A DNA stretch of 22,355 bases from Dunaliella salina (GCA_002284615.2 MU069690.1:217836-240190), one strand, 5' to 3'. Shown: positions 1 through 10,187, numbered from the stretch's first letter. Program-made: numbers and translations. The notes: generated by a model from the sequence alone, not told the origin.

Positions 1-215
1 CTGTGTCCACCCTGGTTGTATCTTCTGGACTCTGAGAAGGTTGTATCTTCTCTCTGTCCACCCTGGTTGTATCTTCTCTCTGTCCACCCTGGTTGTATCT
101 TCTGGACCCTGAGAAGGTTGTATCTTCTCTCTGTCCACCCTGGTTGTATCTTCTCTCTGTCCACCCTGGTTGTACCTTCTGGACCCTGAGAAGGTTGTAT
201 CTTCTCTCTGTCCAG
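1..215. repeat. Minisatellite, 25-26 bp units in a ~77 bp higher-order pattern
   Basis: Two related units alternate: one beginning CTGTCCACCCTGGTTGTATC and one beginning GGACCCTGAGAAGGTTGTATC, both ending TTCTCT or TTCTGG. The order is A-A-B, repeated about three times, giving a 76-78 bp higher-order repeat. The array runs off the left edge of the window. It ends in CTGTCCAG followed by GTGTGC, which would read as a donor-type junction on the plus strand, but I see no exon to support that. Seen directly in sequence. Confidence 0.9.
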
Positions 216-776
216 GTGTGCTGCAAGTCCTTGCATACCTTCTCTAATGCAAGATGGACGTTCTGCCTGTGCCTGGATGTGGTTTTCCTTTCATCCCCGT
301 GTACTGCACTCCAGCAAACAATCCCTGAGAGTGTACAGATAAATTCCAGCATTCAAGTCCTGGAGAGGAGGTGGGCACTGCCTTCTTGGGCCAAAAGAAG
401 AAGGTTTCCCGCCGTGAGCTACATCCTCGAAGGAAAATGTGTGTTAGCCACAAGCTGACCCATGGTGCCAAGAAAGAACGAAGTGTTCAGTTAAAAATGG
501 AGCCGTCTCCAGGCCACACCCACTGTCCCCTCACTTTCTGAAGCATGGACCTCTGCAGCAGGTGCAGTACAGAGAAGCCAGAGTGCTGAGATGCCTGGAT
601 CACCTGGCAACCAGTGCTAGACTTCAGGTCATTCCATAATCACACTATCGGAGAGAGAAAGTTGTGAGTGGAAACAACTCACTTGAAGTCTGAAGGCTCC
701 ATGGCATTGCATGAAAAACCTAGCTGTCTCGGGAAGGCTCGATCACTCGATGGAAGTGCTGCTCAACAAGCCTATT
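216..776. other. Unassigned DNA, no gene seen
   Basis: Mixed-composition sequence between the left minisatellite and the first MITE-like element. A 121-codon open frame on the plus strand overlaps the minisatellite and its continuation, and its peptide simply mirrors the repeat. I recognise no protein family, RNA gene or splice-bounded exon here. Confidence 0.6.
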
Positions 777-1008
777 TACCGTAGTGGAACTTGATCATTA
801 CGCATTATTTATCTTTCTCCAAGGGGTGCGTATCGAGGAACAGGGTTTCTCAGGGGGGTGCGTAAAGGTGCATGAATGTGCACAAAGGTGCACAAAGGTG
901 TGTAAAGGTGCAAGAAAAAATTTCTGAGAGGGATGCGTACTGATGCGTAATGGAAATATTCAATTCAAAGATTTTGGGGGTGCGTCGTGGTCACGTTCCA
1001 CTACGGTA
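777..1008. mobile_element. MITE-like element, copy 1
   Basis: The element begins TACCGTAGTGGAAC (777-790) and ends GTTCCACTACGGTA (995-1008), a perfect 14-bp terminal inverted repeat on a 232-bp body. It has no coding capacity. The interior carries short tandem copies of AAGGTGCAC-type units (about 863-912) and several TGCGTA words. Two diverged relatives occur in this window, at about 13055-13310 and, inverted, at about 14388-14502, which argues for a dispersed family rather than a chance hairpin. Target-site duplications are not clear: flanks are CCTATT and TTAATT. A non-autonomous DNA transposon is the best reading; the superfamily is unknown. Confidence 0.65.
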
Positions 1009-1077
1009 TTAATTCAGTCCTGGATGCTGGCCTGAGGTTCTAGCCAAACAACAAGTCCCAGTCTGTGGCCCCGAGGA

Positions 1078-1125
1078 CGCTGTCACCTCGCACACTGTCA
1101 CCTCGCACACTGTCACGTTGCACAG
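1078..1125. repeat. 17-bp tandem repeat, ~3 copies
   Basis: CTGTCACCTCGCACA is repeated about three times with a period of 17 bp, the last copy diverging to CTGTCACGTTGCACA. No coding context is seen. Confidence 0.8.
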
Positions 1126-1147
1126 CACCATGAGTGGATTGAGGTCT

Positions 1148-1262
1148 GGGTGCAGTCCGTCTATAGAATCCGTCTGTTTGTGCAGTGCGTCTACATGGGT
1201 GCAATCTTTCTATAGAGTCCGTCTATTTGTGCAGTGCGCCTGTATGGGTGCAGTCCGTGCAG
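1148..1262. repeat. 49-bp tandem repeat, ~2.3 copies
   Basis: Units start GGGTGCAGTCCGTCTATAG at 1148, 1197 and 1246 (partial). They share the words TATAGA, GTCCGTCTATTTGTGCAGTG and ATGGGTGCA. The open frame through the block is a by-product of the repeat. Confidence 0.85.
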
Positions 1263-1264
1263 TC

Positions 1265-1983
1265 CGATGTGAAATGAGGCCTGGGTACGATTCGGGTATA
1301 AACCTGGAAATCTGGTCAGGCATGCTCACGTCCTTTGCCTCACAGCGTCCACAAAGCGTGCATGGAATTCGGCAGCATTGTCACGCTTTTGCACGACACG
1401 TCTGTCCGGAAGTGCTTGCCTAGCTTCTTGGGGTTTGAAGCGCACCCATGTGTGTACCTAAAGCGGTCTGGAAAGTGATGGTCTTCAAAGGTTGTCTTTG
1501 GAGGTGGTCTTTGAAGGCGGCCAGTCCTGACTGGTTGTGTAAATGTAGGTTACATGAAGAAAGAAGGCCTCCAGTCCAAACAGGTGACTGCTAACCAGTC
1601 TTGATGAGGCTGGTCAGAAAGCCGGGCTCATGTATCTTTCAGCACGCTGCTGAGGAAGAGGTAGAACCAGACGTCTCTTCCTAGCAACGTGCTGAAGCAA
1701 GACGTTTGGCTTTTGGACCATCCCTATCAAGGCTGGCCAGGAGTAGAAGGCCTTCAGTCAGCCCCCCAATCCTATTCCAAAAATGGATGATATATTGCCA
1801 GACATGTTTTACCCACTTCTGAGTACGAGGGATTGCTTGTTTGTGGGAAAGGGCTAGTCTGGCATGTTGGGGAATTGTGGGGGACACCTGGGTGTGGCTC
1901 AGGTGGAGCAATGTGCATCAAAAACAGGGATTTCTTTCATTTGGGCACGCCAGTGAGCGTTTTGAGTTTGTGAATGTTCCTCT
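1265..1983. other. Unassigned DNA, no gene seen
   Basis: No recognisable protein or RNA gene. The stretch carries one copy of the dispersed 33-bp motif (1566-1597), short direct repeats around GGTCTTTGAAGG (1480-1520) and a fragment AAGGCCTTCAGTCAG near 1748 that may be a decayed motif copy. Confidence 0.55.
1566..1597 (+). repeat. Dispersed ~33-bp motif, copy 1 (diverged)
   Basis: GGCCTCCAGTCCAAACAGG followed by TGACTGCTAACC. It matches the form GGCCTCCAGTCAAAACGNCTGACTGCTAGCC seen at 3665, 3919, 5495 and 8575. Confidence 0.6.
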
Positions 1984-2017
1984 GTTATTATTGTTATTAT
2001 TGTTGTTATTATTATTA

Positions 2018-2052
<35 letters not shown>

Positions 2053-2076
2053 GTTGTTATTATTATGATTGTTATT

Positions 2077-2147
<71 letters not shown>

Positions 2148-2168
2148 CGTTGTTGTTGTCGTTATTAT
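1984..2168. repeat. Long (TTA)n/(TTG)n microsatellite
   Basis: About 185 bp of trinucleotide repeat. The left half is mostly TTA/TTAT-type and the right half is an almost pure TTG run (about 2070-2150) with two TCG interruptions near its end. Long poly-Leu, poly-Cys/Tyr and poly-Thr/Ile reading frames through it are artefacts of the repeat. Confidence 0.97.
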
Positions 2169-3378
2169 TTGTTGGTAATTATGAAGCACAAGGTGTGCCC
2201 GATGCCTGCACTTTTTGGTCAACCCTGGCGATGGCCGTTTTTGAGGGGGACCCTATTAAGGCCCAAATTGCAGCAGCGAGTGTTTGGGAAGCCTGATGGT
2301 AATATTGCAAGTGGTTTTGGGTTGTCAAGAGGGACCCTGATGCGTGGCGGAATTTCATCGCACGGACAAGCACGCATGACCAGGGAGGTCTGGCCAGGCC
2401 CCAATATGCCACCTCCGCGCCCGCTGTTTGTCCTGGCCGATGCCTGGGGTTGCCATCATCAACATTGACGCTGTGGGCTGCCATGATGGGCGCCAGGGAG
2501 GAGCTGCTGGGCTCCGCAAAGCTGCTGGAGCTTATTTCTCAGAAGTTCTGGCTTGTGCGCGCACATCTGACTGAATAGCTGTAATGCTTATGGAATGATG
2601 CACAAAGCATCGGCTCTGGAATTCTGGAATGTTGCGAAAGCAGCAATAGGGGCTGACGTTTGGGCGATGCAGGGGCTGGCAGCAAAATAAAAGCTGATAG
2701 GTTTTCCATAAAATTTTCATAAATCAATGCTGCGCCTCAGTTCCTGCTTTCATTGCACCGCTGAACACGTTGAACTGTTTGAAATTTGGACCCCATCCCA
2801 ACACTCCGCTGAAGCATCCAAATTTCATCGAATATCAAGAGAAAGCCGTTCCGTATCGTCATCATCCCTCTTGGCTGACTTTTGGGCATCCCTTGAGACA
2901 CCCCCTCGCCAGCTCGCAGCAGGTGGCCACTTGTGCTCTCAGGGCCCATCCTGGGGTCCGCCTGCAGGCTTGGGGGTGCAGCTGGAGGGTTTGGGCACAC
3001 AGGGGGTGGGTTTTGCTGCCTCAGCGCACAAACATGCAGGCCTCACACACAGCATAGTTCACCAAATGGGACCAGCTCAGCGCTGGAAAATTGCTTTTTT
3101 TACAAGCTTTCAGGTGGTGTGCTCAGAGCTGGCAGAGGTGGCCTGGCCGGCAATAGGCAGGGTATCACACAGGGATTGGGGGGCTGACCTTCAGTCTACA
3201 CACTACCTTGCTAGCTGTCTGAAATATAGCGCTGTGATCGCAGTGACCTCGCTTCTTCTGCACGTTCTGGTACGCTCAAGCAGCATTGCATGCATGGACC
3301 TGACTCCTACAAGCAAACTCATGATGCATGCACTCACCATTTTGTTCATGCTCTGTGCACTCACTCCCGGGATTGCAG
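2169..3378. other. Unassigned DNA upstream of the Sel1-like exon
   Basis: No family is recognised on either strand. The longest open frame (2727-3521, plus) has biased composition at its start and joins the Sel1 exon in the wrong frame, so it is not a gene model. If the Sel1 exon at 3379 is real, this stretch should be intron or contain earlier exons, but I could not pick out another Sel1 unit with splice sites. Confidence 0.5.
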
Positions 3379-3484
3379 GCCCTCCTTGGCCAGATGTATG
3401 CGGAAGGCTATGGCTGCACAAAAAATGCCAAGGCAGCCAAGGAGTGGTCCGACAAAGCGGCTGCCAGGGGCTACAGAATGCAAG
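3379..3484 (+). CDS. Candidate internal exon of a Sel1-repeat protein
   Basis: The acceptor GGGATTGCAG precedes 106 nt of open frame and a donor CAAG|GTGCGT follows, leaving a split codon of 1 nt. The 35 encoded residues begin ALLGQMYAEGYGC and continue to KEWSDKAAARGY. They match the Sel1 (SLR) consensus: small-LG-x-MYA-x-GYG, then charged residues, A-x-x-W, then KAA-x-x-G-Y. Sel1 repeats are TPR-like helical pairs that act as protein-interaction scaffolds; the partner here cannot be told. No other full Sel1 unit was found nearby, so this is one exon of a longer gene or a surviving exon of a dead one. The end of the exon with its donor is repeated three times downstream. Family is fairly sure; a functional gene is uncertain. 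Confidence 0.6.
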
Positions 3485-3664
3485 GTGCGTCACAGGACAG
3501 GAGCTTTGTGGGTGCCTTTGAACTTCAGCAGGAAAGGCCTGGAAACACACACAAGTGGACTGATCTCTTGGACAAGGTGGCTGCCAGGGGTTAAAGGATG
3601 CAAGGTGCGTCACAGGTTACCAGGTTACAAGGTTGCAAGGTTACACAAGGTTACCAGGTTACAA

Positions 3665-3698
3665 GGCCTCCAGTCAAAACGACTGACTGCTAGCCAAG
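3665..3698 (+). repeat. Dispersed ~33-bp motif, copy 2
   Basis: GGCCTCCAGTCAAAACGACT followed by GACTGCTAGCCAAG. It is nearly identical to the copy at 3919, which sits in the same position of the neighbouring array unit. Confidence 0.75.
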
Positions 3699-3918
3699 GT
3701 GCGTGTCACAGGACACGAGCTGTGTGGGTGTCTTTGAGCTTCAGCAGGAAAGGCCTGAAAACACACGCAAGTGGACTGATCCCTTGGACGAGGCGGCTGC
3801 CAGGGGTTACAGGATGCAAGGAGCGTCACAGGTTACAGGGTTGCAAGGTTACAAAGGATGTTACAAAGGATGTAAGGTGTGTCACAGGTTACGAGATTGC
3901 AAGGTTACAAGGTTACAA

Positions 3919-3952
3919 GGCCTCCGGTCAAAACGACTGACTGCTAGCCAAG
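3919..3952 (+). repeat. Dispersed ~33-bp motif, copy 3
   Basis: GGCCTCCGGTCAAAACGACT followed by GACTGCTAGCCAAG, one base different from copy 2. Confidence 0.75.
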
Positions 3953-4115
3953 GTGTGTGTCACAGGACAGGAGCTTTGTGGGTGTCTTTGAACTTCAGCA
4001 GGAAAGGCCTGAAAACACACATAAGTGGACTGATCCCTTGGACGAGGCGGCTGCCAGGGGCTACAGGATGCAAGGTGCGTCAGACTTACAGAAGTGGGAG
4101 GTCTTGAATTGTCAG

Positions 4116-4190
4116 AGTGCGCTTGGCGGCTTAATGCCTGCAAAGGGCTACAGATTAGATAAGAACAAGGCCTTAAATTAGGATCAGGTG
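4116..4190 (+). pseudogene. Decayed second Sel1-like piece
   Basis: This frame reads SALGGLMPAKGYRLDKNKAL and then a stop (TAG, 4179-4181). It resembles the first helix of a Sel1 unit (ALG-x-LMYA-x-GYGxDKNKAL), with Pro where Tyr is usual. After the stop the text GATCAG|GTGTGAGC looks like an old exon end and donor. The acceptor GTCAG at 4111-4115 does not restore the correct phase from the 3484 donor, so the copy is probably not translated in this form. Similarity is short and the call is tentative. Confidence 0.35.
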
Positions 4191-5425
4191 TGAGCTTACT
4201 GGCTGCATGAACAGGAGGAGGATACGGCATCAGAAAGCAATGCAGTGCGAAAAGTGCATCAGAAGACATAATCATAAGGGCTTTCACAGAGGGGGGCAGC
4301 TGAGCATGTGCCCAAATATGCTCCCTTTTTTTGCATTGAAAGTGCGCCCAAACACCGCCACTTCATCTGATCGGGACATGTTTTGCTCTTTAATGTATCT
4401 GACGTTACAGGCTACCACAGCATATGCTCAGATATGTGTGATTCGCCCTGTGTGCTTATATAGAATGGGCTAAATTTCAATGGTGCAACCCTAATTTGGT
4501 GCTTTTATGGGAAAATGGCTGAAATCACCATTAAATACCAATTACTGAATCTTTTTTACTCCATTTTTTTGGGAAAGATATTTGTTTGTGACTCCAAATC
4601 ACTAAAAATCACCCAATTTGGTGTACCTGTTGGTCAGATAAGGAGTTTTGGTGGTGAAAAGTCAGTTCATGCCACGGGTGATTTAGCACATACCCCATGA
4701 CTGGTAAGGTTTAAACCCTAGTGCTACAGAAACAGGCTACCAGAGGAAACCAAATTTCAGAATTACCGGTTACGGGACACCTATGCAAAGAGCTTGCAAA
4801 AACTGGCTGATTTCAGGGCTCTGCTGACCCCCTCTCGGGCCTTCATCAGAATCACATGCGAGCTTAGTGGCTGCAAGAACAGGAGGAGGAGATTGCGGCA
4901 CCACAATGCAATGCAATGCAATGCAATGATGCAATGTGAAGTGCACCAGAACATGGAAGCATGAGGCCTTTCATCAGAATTCATGCGCCAGCTTAGTGGC
5001 CGCAAGGGGGAGGTGGGTGGGGAGAATGCGGCATCAGAATGCAGTGCATTGCAAGGGATGCGCTGGAGTACAGAAGCACCAGGCCTTCAACCAGAATTCA
5101 CTTGCAAGCTCAACGGCTGCAAGGGGGGGAGGTAGATAATGCTGCATCAGAATGCAGTGCAATGCAAAATATGCTTCATGAGGCAGGAGCGTGAGGCCTT
5201 CCACCAGAATTCGCGTGCGAGCTCAATGGCTGCAAAGGGAGGAGGAGAACCCGCATCAGAATGCAATGCAATGCGATAAGTGTATCAGAACACAGGAGCA
5301 TGAGGCCTTGAACCAGGTTTCACACACGGGCTCAGTGGCTGTTAGAGAGGAGGAGGAGGAGGAGGAGGAGGAGGAGAATGCGGCATCAGAAAGCAATGCA
5401 AAAAGTGCGTCAGGCACACTGAGGT
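4169..5425 (+). repeat. Degenerate tandem array, 108-127 bp units
   Basis: Units share GAGGCCTTNANCAGAATTCA, then GCGAGCTNAGTGGCTGCAAG, an A/G-rich run, GCGGCATCAGAATGCAATGC and AAGTGCATCAGAACACAGGA. Unit starts (GGCCTT) are near 4169, 4277, 4838, 4965, 5082, 5195 and 5303; the last five are spaced 127, 117, 113 and 108 bp. The first unit coincides with the decayed Sel1-like exon end and its donor, suggesting the array was seeded there. Local expansions include ATGCA (about 4907-4930) and a (GGA)n run (5350-5378). The gap 4320-4837 is AT-richer, carries no recognisable gene and separates the first two units from the rest. Confidence 0.8.
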
Positions 5426-5494
5426 GACGTAAGCGGAAGAGCTCAGTCAGAATGACTTAACAACTTGCCCATGCAAGGTGGAAAGGAGAAAGGA

Positions 5495-5528
5495 GGCCTT
5501 CATTCAAAACGCCTGACTGCGAGCCTAC
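5495..5528 (+). repeat. Dispersed ~33-bp motif, copy 4
   Basis: GGCCTTCATTCAAAACGCCT followed by GACTGCGAGCCTAC. It is intermediate between the dispersed motif and the start of the units of the 4169-5425 array, hinting at a common source. Confidence 0.6.
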
Positions 5529-6440
5529 AAGCGATTGCTTGCCCTTTAATTGGGTTTTGTAGGTAGACAGCTGAATCTTTACAATCCAACTCTTTTGCGA
5601 TGGTATCAAAGGGGTGTCACCAGTGTGTGGGAACTTCAAAAGCCCGCAAACATGCCTTGCCCCGCATGTACAAATAATAAACCTGGCACAACTTTTTCCT
5701 GCTTACCCAAGGCTCATTTCCTAAAAAAAATTTATCTTTGTACATGCCGGGGTTGGTGATCTATGACAGGTCACAGGTTGGCAGGAGATTTCAGAAATTT
5801 TGGAATTCACCCCAGGAGTTTTATTTTAGTCACTTTCATAAAATAAATAGCATTTATTAATTTAGAATTCCAAAAAAATAGTTCGGGAGAATTCAGGGCA
5901 GCAGAGTCAATTAGACAGGCAGGTGACCAGAATGTGCTAGAAAAATTCTTGAAAATTTCTAACAACTGTGTTAAAATATGTTATTTGCAAATATTAAGTC
6001 GGGCCTCAAAATGAAACTGCCCATGTTCGTTTAGAGGATTCATTTTAGCTTTTTAAGCCTACTTCAACACACACAGGCCAGAAAAGCGCTCACTAACACA
6101 TTCTCCGGTGATCCAAACATTTTTCAATGATATTTGGCTTTGATTTGAAATGTGTCCGCAAATCAAAAGTTCAGAAATGTGGCCTGGGGAGGTTGCTGTG
6201 GACTTGCGGAGGGCATTCCAGGAAGTGTCAAAAAAACAATGCATTATCAAAAACAATGCATTAGATTGATGTATGACAAAATTTTTTGGAGTGCGATGGA
6301 AGGCCGTCAATGGCCCAGGGAAATTTCTGATCATGTCCAGCAAACCCGGGTCCAGCCAACCCTCCGATTGGACTTATTTTTCTTTTGACGACATTCATAT
6401 TTTTAAAGATAATTAATTGAGGTTTACATTTATATTTCCG
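5529..6440. other. AT-rich unassigned DNA with a small nested hairpin
   Basis: No gene recognised. A perfect 11-bp inverted repeat TTTTGGAATTC (about 5798) / GAATTCCAAAA (about 5865) encloses a second pair, TTATTTTA / TAAAATAA (about 5821 and 5840). Near 6230-6265 the word ACAATGCATTA is repeated in tandem. The open frames here are short and show no family signature. Confidence 0.5.
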
Positions 6441-6785
6441 CGATGTGGAAGGTGGTGTGGTCCCATTTTCGGCCCTTGGAAGGGGAGCCGGACCTCTCTC
6501 CGCAGGGCGCCTGCTGGTACAAAAAATACCCAGTAAATGTACTTATCACTTCCAAATGCTCGGGAGCTCAAAAGGAGGCAACATGCATAAAATTTGCAAG
6601 TACCTACCACCTTCCCCTCCTTTCCGCACACCACTGCGCACACATGGGGGCACCTCCCCCACAATTTCTGGCAGGGTTGTGCCTTTGTGAGTATAGAACA
6701 GGAATGCCAAAAAAAAATCGGGGAAGGGGGGTCCTGACGGGCCCAGAAAAGTTTGGGAGAACAGACCCCCCAAAAATGGCCTGGT
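6441..6785. other. Unassigned DNA, no gene seen
   Basis: Open in several frames on both strands (for example 6443-6787 plus and 6546-6773 minus), but the peptides lack any recognisable motif and no splice-bounded exon with family similarity is visible. Confidence 0.45.
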
Positions 6786-6787
6786 GA

Positions 6788-6835
6788 CCCCCTTCTGGAT
6801 GGTTTTCTATTCTTATGGATGGTTTTCTATTCTTT
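6788..6835. repeat. Short tandem repeat, ~20 bp x2
   Basis: TGGATGGTTTTCTATTCTTA is followed directly by a second copy of TGGATGGTTTTCTATTCTT. Confidence 0.85.
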
Positions 6836-6868
6836 TAAGGACTCCAAAATACTTCTGTTTGTTTCCGA

Positions 6869-7125
6869 CCAGTTTGTCAGGCAGACCCTGCAAAATTATT
6901 TCTTGCAGTTCGTCAGAGGTTCGTCGGGGGCTGAACTGGTTAGGTTTGGAGTTTGCCTACAGTTCGTCTTTTGTTCGTCAAAAATTTTGCCGGAATGGTT
7001 TTTTCAAAGGGGGGTGGGGGGAAGTAGGGTCTGCGCCTCTTGCCCCCCCTTTTTTTTTTTACGTTTGTCAGGCGCGAAACTGGGGGAATTAATTTTTCTT
7101 CTGGGTTCGTCAGCACTTCGTCAGG
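6869..7125 (+). repeat. Cluster of GTTCGTCA words
   Basis: The word GTTCGTC, or a one-base variant (GTTTGTC, CTTCGTC), occurs at about 6873, 6908, 6918, 6962, 6973, 7063, 7105 and 7116, on one strand only. Spacing is irregular, so this is not a simple tandem repeat. A regulatory array or a decayed repeat are both possible; function is unknown. Confidence 0.5.
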
Positions 7126-7129
7126 TGGC

Positions 7130-8574
7130 CCCACACTTTTTTTTGGTTGCTGCAGCCTCATAATTATTTGATTAACGAACTGGTCATGAATGGACCGTAA
7201 AAATTCCCCCATTTGGTACAGTGGGCGGTTAGGTATGGTTGTGACAAGTGAGGGAAGCGACGCCAAAAAGCTGGTGAAGCCAGTTAACTTCGTGATCCAG
7301 GGGCGGCATTGATGATGATGACGTGCAGTGCATGGGGCAACAATAGGACCATTCTGCAGCAGGGCATGCCCTGTCCATGAGTGCCTGCATGCTCATTTGA
7401 GTGTGCCGTGCGAGTTGCTCCTGCCCTTCCTTGCTCCCATTATACAGTCAACAGCAGGCTGTGCTCTAGGCTCTTTTGCCCTCACAGCAGGGCAGGGCTC
7501 CAGACTTTGCTCTGTGTCACGTGGGCGAACTTTGGTGCGCTCACCTCTCACGCGCGATGCACATTGCACCATAGTATATAAACCGCATTTCCCTTTGCAA
7601 GTGGCATAAAGCAAACCCATTGGCGCATGGCAAGCTGGAAGGACCCTCAGGTTGATTGACAAATTTCCAGGATGGGCCACCCCTCTTCCCTGAACACAGC
7701 AAAAAAATGCAACCGAGTGCGCTGATGAAGATGAAGTCGACTGGAGCTGTTCCGAGGGCCTGGGGTGGCTGGGCTGGGAAGGCCAAACCTAAACTTGGTG
7801 AAACCTTGGTAACCAGACATTGCCCATGGCCCCTCTCACTCAGCCAGCCTTGAGACGTCATTGCTACAGAGTTTCTCAACTGCCTGTTACAGCACACACA
7901 TGCAGGGAGCACGCAAAGGGCAGGCAATTTCAGGCCCCAGTGTACCCCTTCTGGTGTTTTATTTACTAAACACAAACTTGACCATCCCGCAAAGACAGTG
8001 CTTCAGAGGGGTGCAAGAAGGCTGTCTGCATCTTGAAATACAAGTAACTTAAAGCCTTCGGGATTAGTGTAGGATAGGGGAAACACATCGAGGAAATGCT
8101 ATTTCTGAAGAATTGTGCAAAAGGTCTGCCTGGGCGGTCTCCCGGGGGTGTTGGAGGGATGTAGAGGGGTTTCATGGGGTGTCTGAAGGTCAAGTTTTTG
8201 CAGGAGAGTTCTTGTGCGACAAACTGACAAGATAGGGTTGGCAATCAGTTCGAAGTTCTCATACCGTCCATCCCTGCTACAAACCATGCTTGTGATTTAT
8301 GTTTGGCAAGGACTTGACCAATCATTTCGGAGAGCACCGAACCCAACCACATCCCTTTTGAAACAAATCCTTGGATTCTGGGTATCGTGACAAGGTAAGC
8401 TATTACCATGTCATGATTCTCAGTATCATACAAAAAAGTGACATGATGTAGGATTTTGAAAACAGTACATCCTACACCATACTTTGTAGTACCCTTAATG
8501 GTGCAGACCTGCTTCGGTTACTTGGTGGGCACAGGCCTGCTCTGTTTACGAGGTTGACATGGTTTACAAGAAGG
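7130..8574. other. Unassigned DNA, no gene seen
   Basis: Open frames of 60-144 codons occur on both strands (for example 7541-7975 minus), but none shows a family motif, consistent splice sites or coding-like character. A short inverted repeat TGTAGGAT / ATCCTACA lies near 8448-8478. Confidence 0.5.
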
Positions 8575-8611
8575 GGGCCGCCTGTCAAAACGCGTGACTG
8601 CTAGGCTACGA
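8575..8611 (+). repeat. Dispersed ~33-bp motif, copy 5
   Basis: GGCCGCCTGTCAAAACGCGT followed by GACTGCTAGGCTACG. It is isolated from the other copies by over 3 kb, so the motif is dispersed and not only a part of one tandem array. Confidence 0.65.
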
Positions 8612-9125
8612 CAGCTCTGTTTAAGCAAGTGCTGAGCCAGGGCTCGGGGATGCCCCAGTTGGGAATTTGAACATCCACCTGCAGGCCACTACAGCTCCTC
8701 AATGGCTCTGCAGATTACAAGAATACCAAAGCACTGAGGTGTAGGGTGTACATTTAATTGCCAAGACCCTCAGCAGCTGGCAGGTGAAGCAAGAAGAGTT
8801 TGCTGGTACAACACGAAACAAGGCCTGCATCATGCCCTGGTGTGTGGATTTTTGAGCGTCGTGCGCATGTCCTACATGGAGTGCAAAGGGGAGGCAAACA
8901 ATAATAGATCAGCATCTGGTCTGCATGTGGTGTGCTCATGCAGGGGCCCATCACGGTCTGTGTCTCTGATGCGCTGCACCTCCGAAGTCATGGCCATATG
9001 GGAAAACATAGCTGATCTTGTTCAGCACTGGTTGCCATGCATCTCCCCATTTGCTTCCCCTGAGGTCACACTTCCTTTTGTTTGGCGCAATCTCAGGTCA
9101 GCACAACTCATCCTTGGTTGCAGGT
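8612..9125. other. Unassigned DNA, no gene seen
   Basis: A 123-codon plus-strand frame (8840-9211) has no recognisable motif and runs into the following repeat. No RNA gene or exon identified. Confidence 0.5.
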
Positions 9126-9285
9126 GTTTACTGCGAGCTGTAGAGGGACTCCACTCTGCAGCTTTCACAACTCTCACGGGCATCTTCTGTGTGAGCTATA
9201 AAGGTATATAATGAGCTCAGTGTGCTGCAAGCTGTGTTCACTGCGAGCTGCAGAGGGACTAACCTCAGCAGCTTACTGTGCGGCT
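9126..9285. repeat. ~111-bp tandem duplication
   Basis: CTGCGAGCTGTAGAGGGACT (9130) recurs as CTGCGAGCTGCAGAGGGACT (9241), each followed by a CAGCAGCTT-like word. The intervening ~80 bp includes TATAAAGGTATATAATGAGC. Confidence 0.75.
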
Positions 9286-10187
9286 TTCATCCTAGGACTA
9301 TACACACCTTTGATGGTCTGCTCCCCCTTCCTCTCAAAAGCTAATGTTGGCATGTTGGCCCATTCAGAAGTAAAGGAATTGAAGTAAATGTTGCAGGCTG
9401 CCTTGTGTTTTGCAGCACTTGCTCTGTCCAAGGCATGTCTGTTGGCGTGCAGTCAAACAGGGTACATTTACGGTAGTCCCTAAGCATAATAAGCAGCACA
9501 TGCCAAGCTGATTGGCTGTCCCTGTGCTGAGTGCTGTGTATGCTTTCTCATGGTTGTTCGCGCCTTCACGGGTGTTCCAGTAACTTTGTCATAAGCCCGG
9601 GGGGCATTCTGTACAACTGGCACATAGTCATGTACATTCATGATAATGATTTTTGAGCCTGTATATTATTGCTGATTGTTTGGTTGGTCTGGCACTCGCT
9701 GATTTTGATGTCTTTTCTTCTAACAGCTTCTGGCTGAAAGTCTTCAGATCTTTCTTCATCACCCATGTTGGGAACTTCGGATTCACGAATTGATGAGCAA
9801 GTCCAAGTCTGCTCCAGCTTCACTTCAAGCTCAGCCTGACAAGTGACTTCTCGCTGGGATACTGTGGTGTGCATCGTGATCCAGGAGCGACAGGAAATGA
9901 AGAATAAGAGAAAAATGCTTCAGGCCACATAACAAACCACTAGGCCAAAACCTTGTAAACCGTAAGGCCACATTACAAACCACTAGACCAAAAGCTTTTA
10001 TTACAGGTTGCAGGTTACAGGAAATGAAAGCCTCAGTCAAAACAAGGCAAAGTTACATCGCTTTGTTCGCCTACAAGGGCAGCTGAGTGGAGACATGAGA
10101 GGCCCGTAACCAAACCAGTTCAAGCAAAAAATAAAGCGGTGTTCAAAAGTCAGGCACAGCATCTCAAGCACGCAGACACATATACTT
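9286..10187. other. Unassigned DNA with a 43-bp duplication
   Basis: At 9922 and 9965 the word AGGCCACATWACAAACCACT is repeated in tandem (period 43 bp). A partial dispersed motif (AAAGCCTCAGTCAAAACAAG) lies at 10028. A 78-codon minus-strand frame (9638-9874) is protein-like in composition but matches no family I know, has no flanking splice evidence, and I do not call it a gene. Confidence 0.5.

Larger units (their letters stand above)
3451..4085 (+). repeat. Tandem array repeating the Sel1 exon end and its donor site
   Basis: The last ~34 nt of the Sel1 exon (GCGGCTGCCAGGGGCTACAG and the bases up to the donor) recur at about 3566-3603, 3787-3824 and 4041-4078. Each copy is preceded by the same ~110-bp intron segment (CACAGGACAGGAGCTTTGTG, then CAGCAGGAAAGGCCTG and AAGTGGACTGATC). 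Segment starts are about 3485, 3699 and 3953. Copy 1 has TAA in place of TAC, copy 2 has a broken donor (GAGCGT), and copy 3 keeps GTGCGT. Between copies are 8-bp GGTTACAA runs (3613-3664, 3835-3920) and dispersed-motif copies. In-frame peptides through the copies are shadows of the duplicated exon end. Confidence 0.85.

Noticed and set aside
1841..2296. Long poly-Leu, poly-Cys/Tyr and poly-Thr/Ile open frames
   Set aside because: They are translations of the TTA/TTG microsatellite in different frames; the non-repeat ends match no family.
9190..9215. TATAAAGGTATATAATG as a TATA box
   Set aside because: No gene starts downstream, and it lies between the two copies of a 111-bp duplication.
9638..9874. 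78-codon minus-strand frame with protein-like composition
   Set aside because: No recognised family, no splice evidence and no neighbouring exons; left as unassigned.
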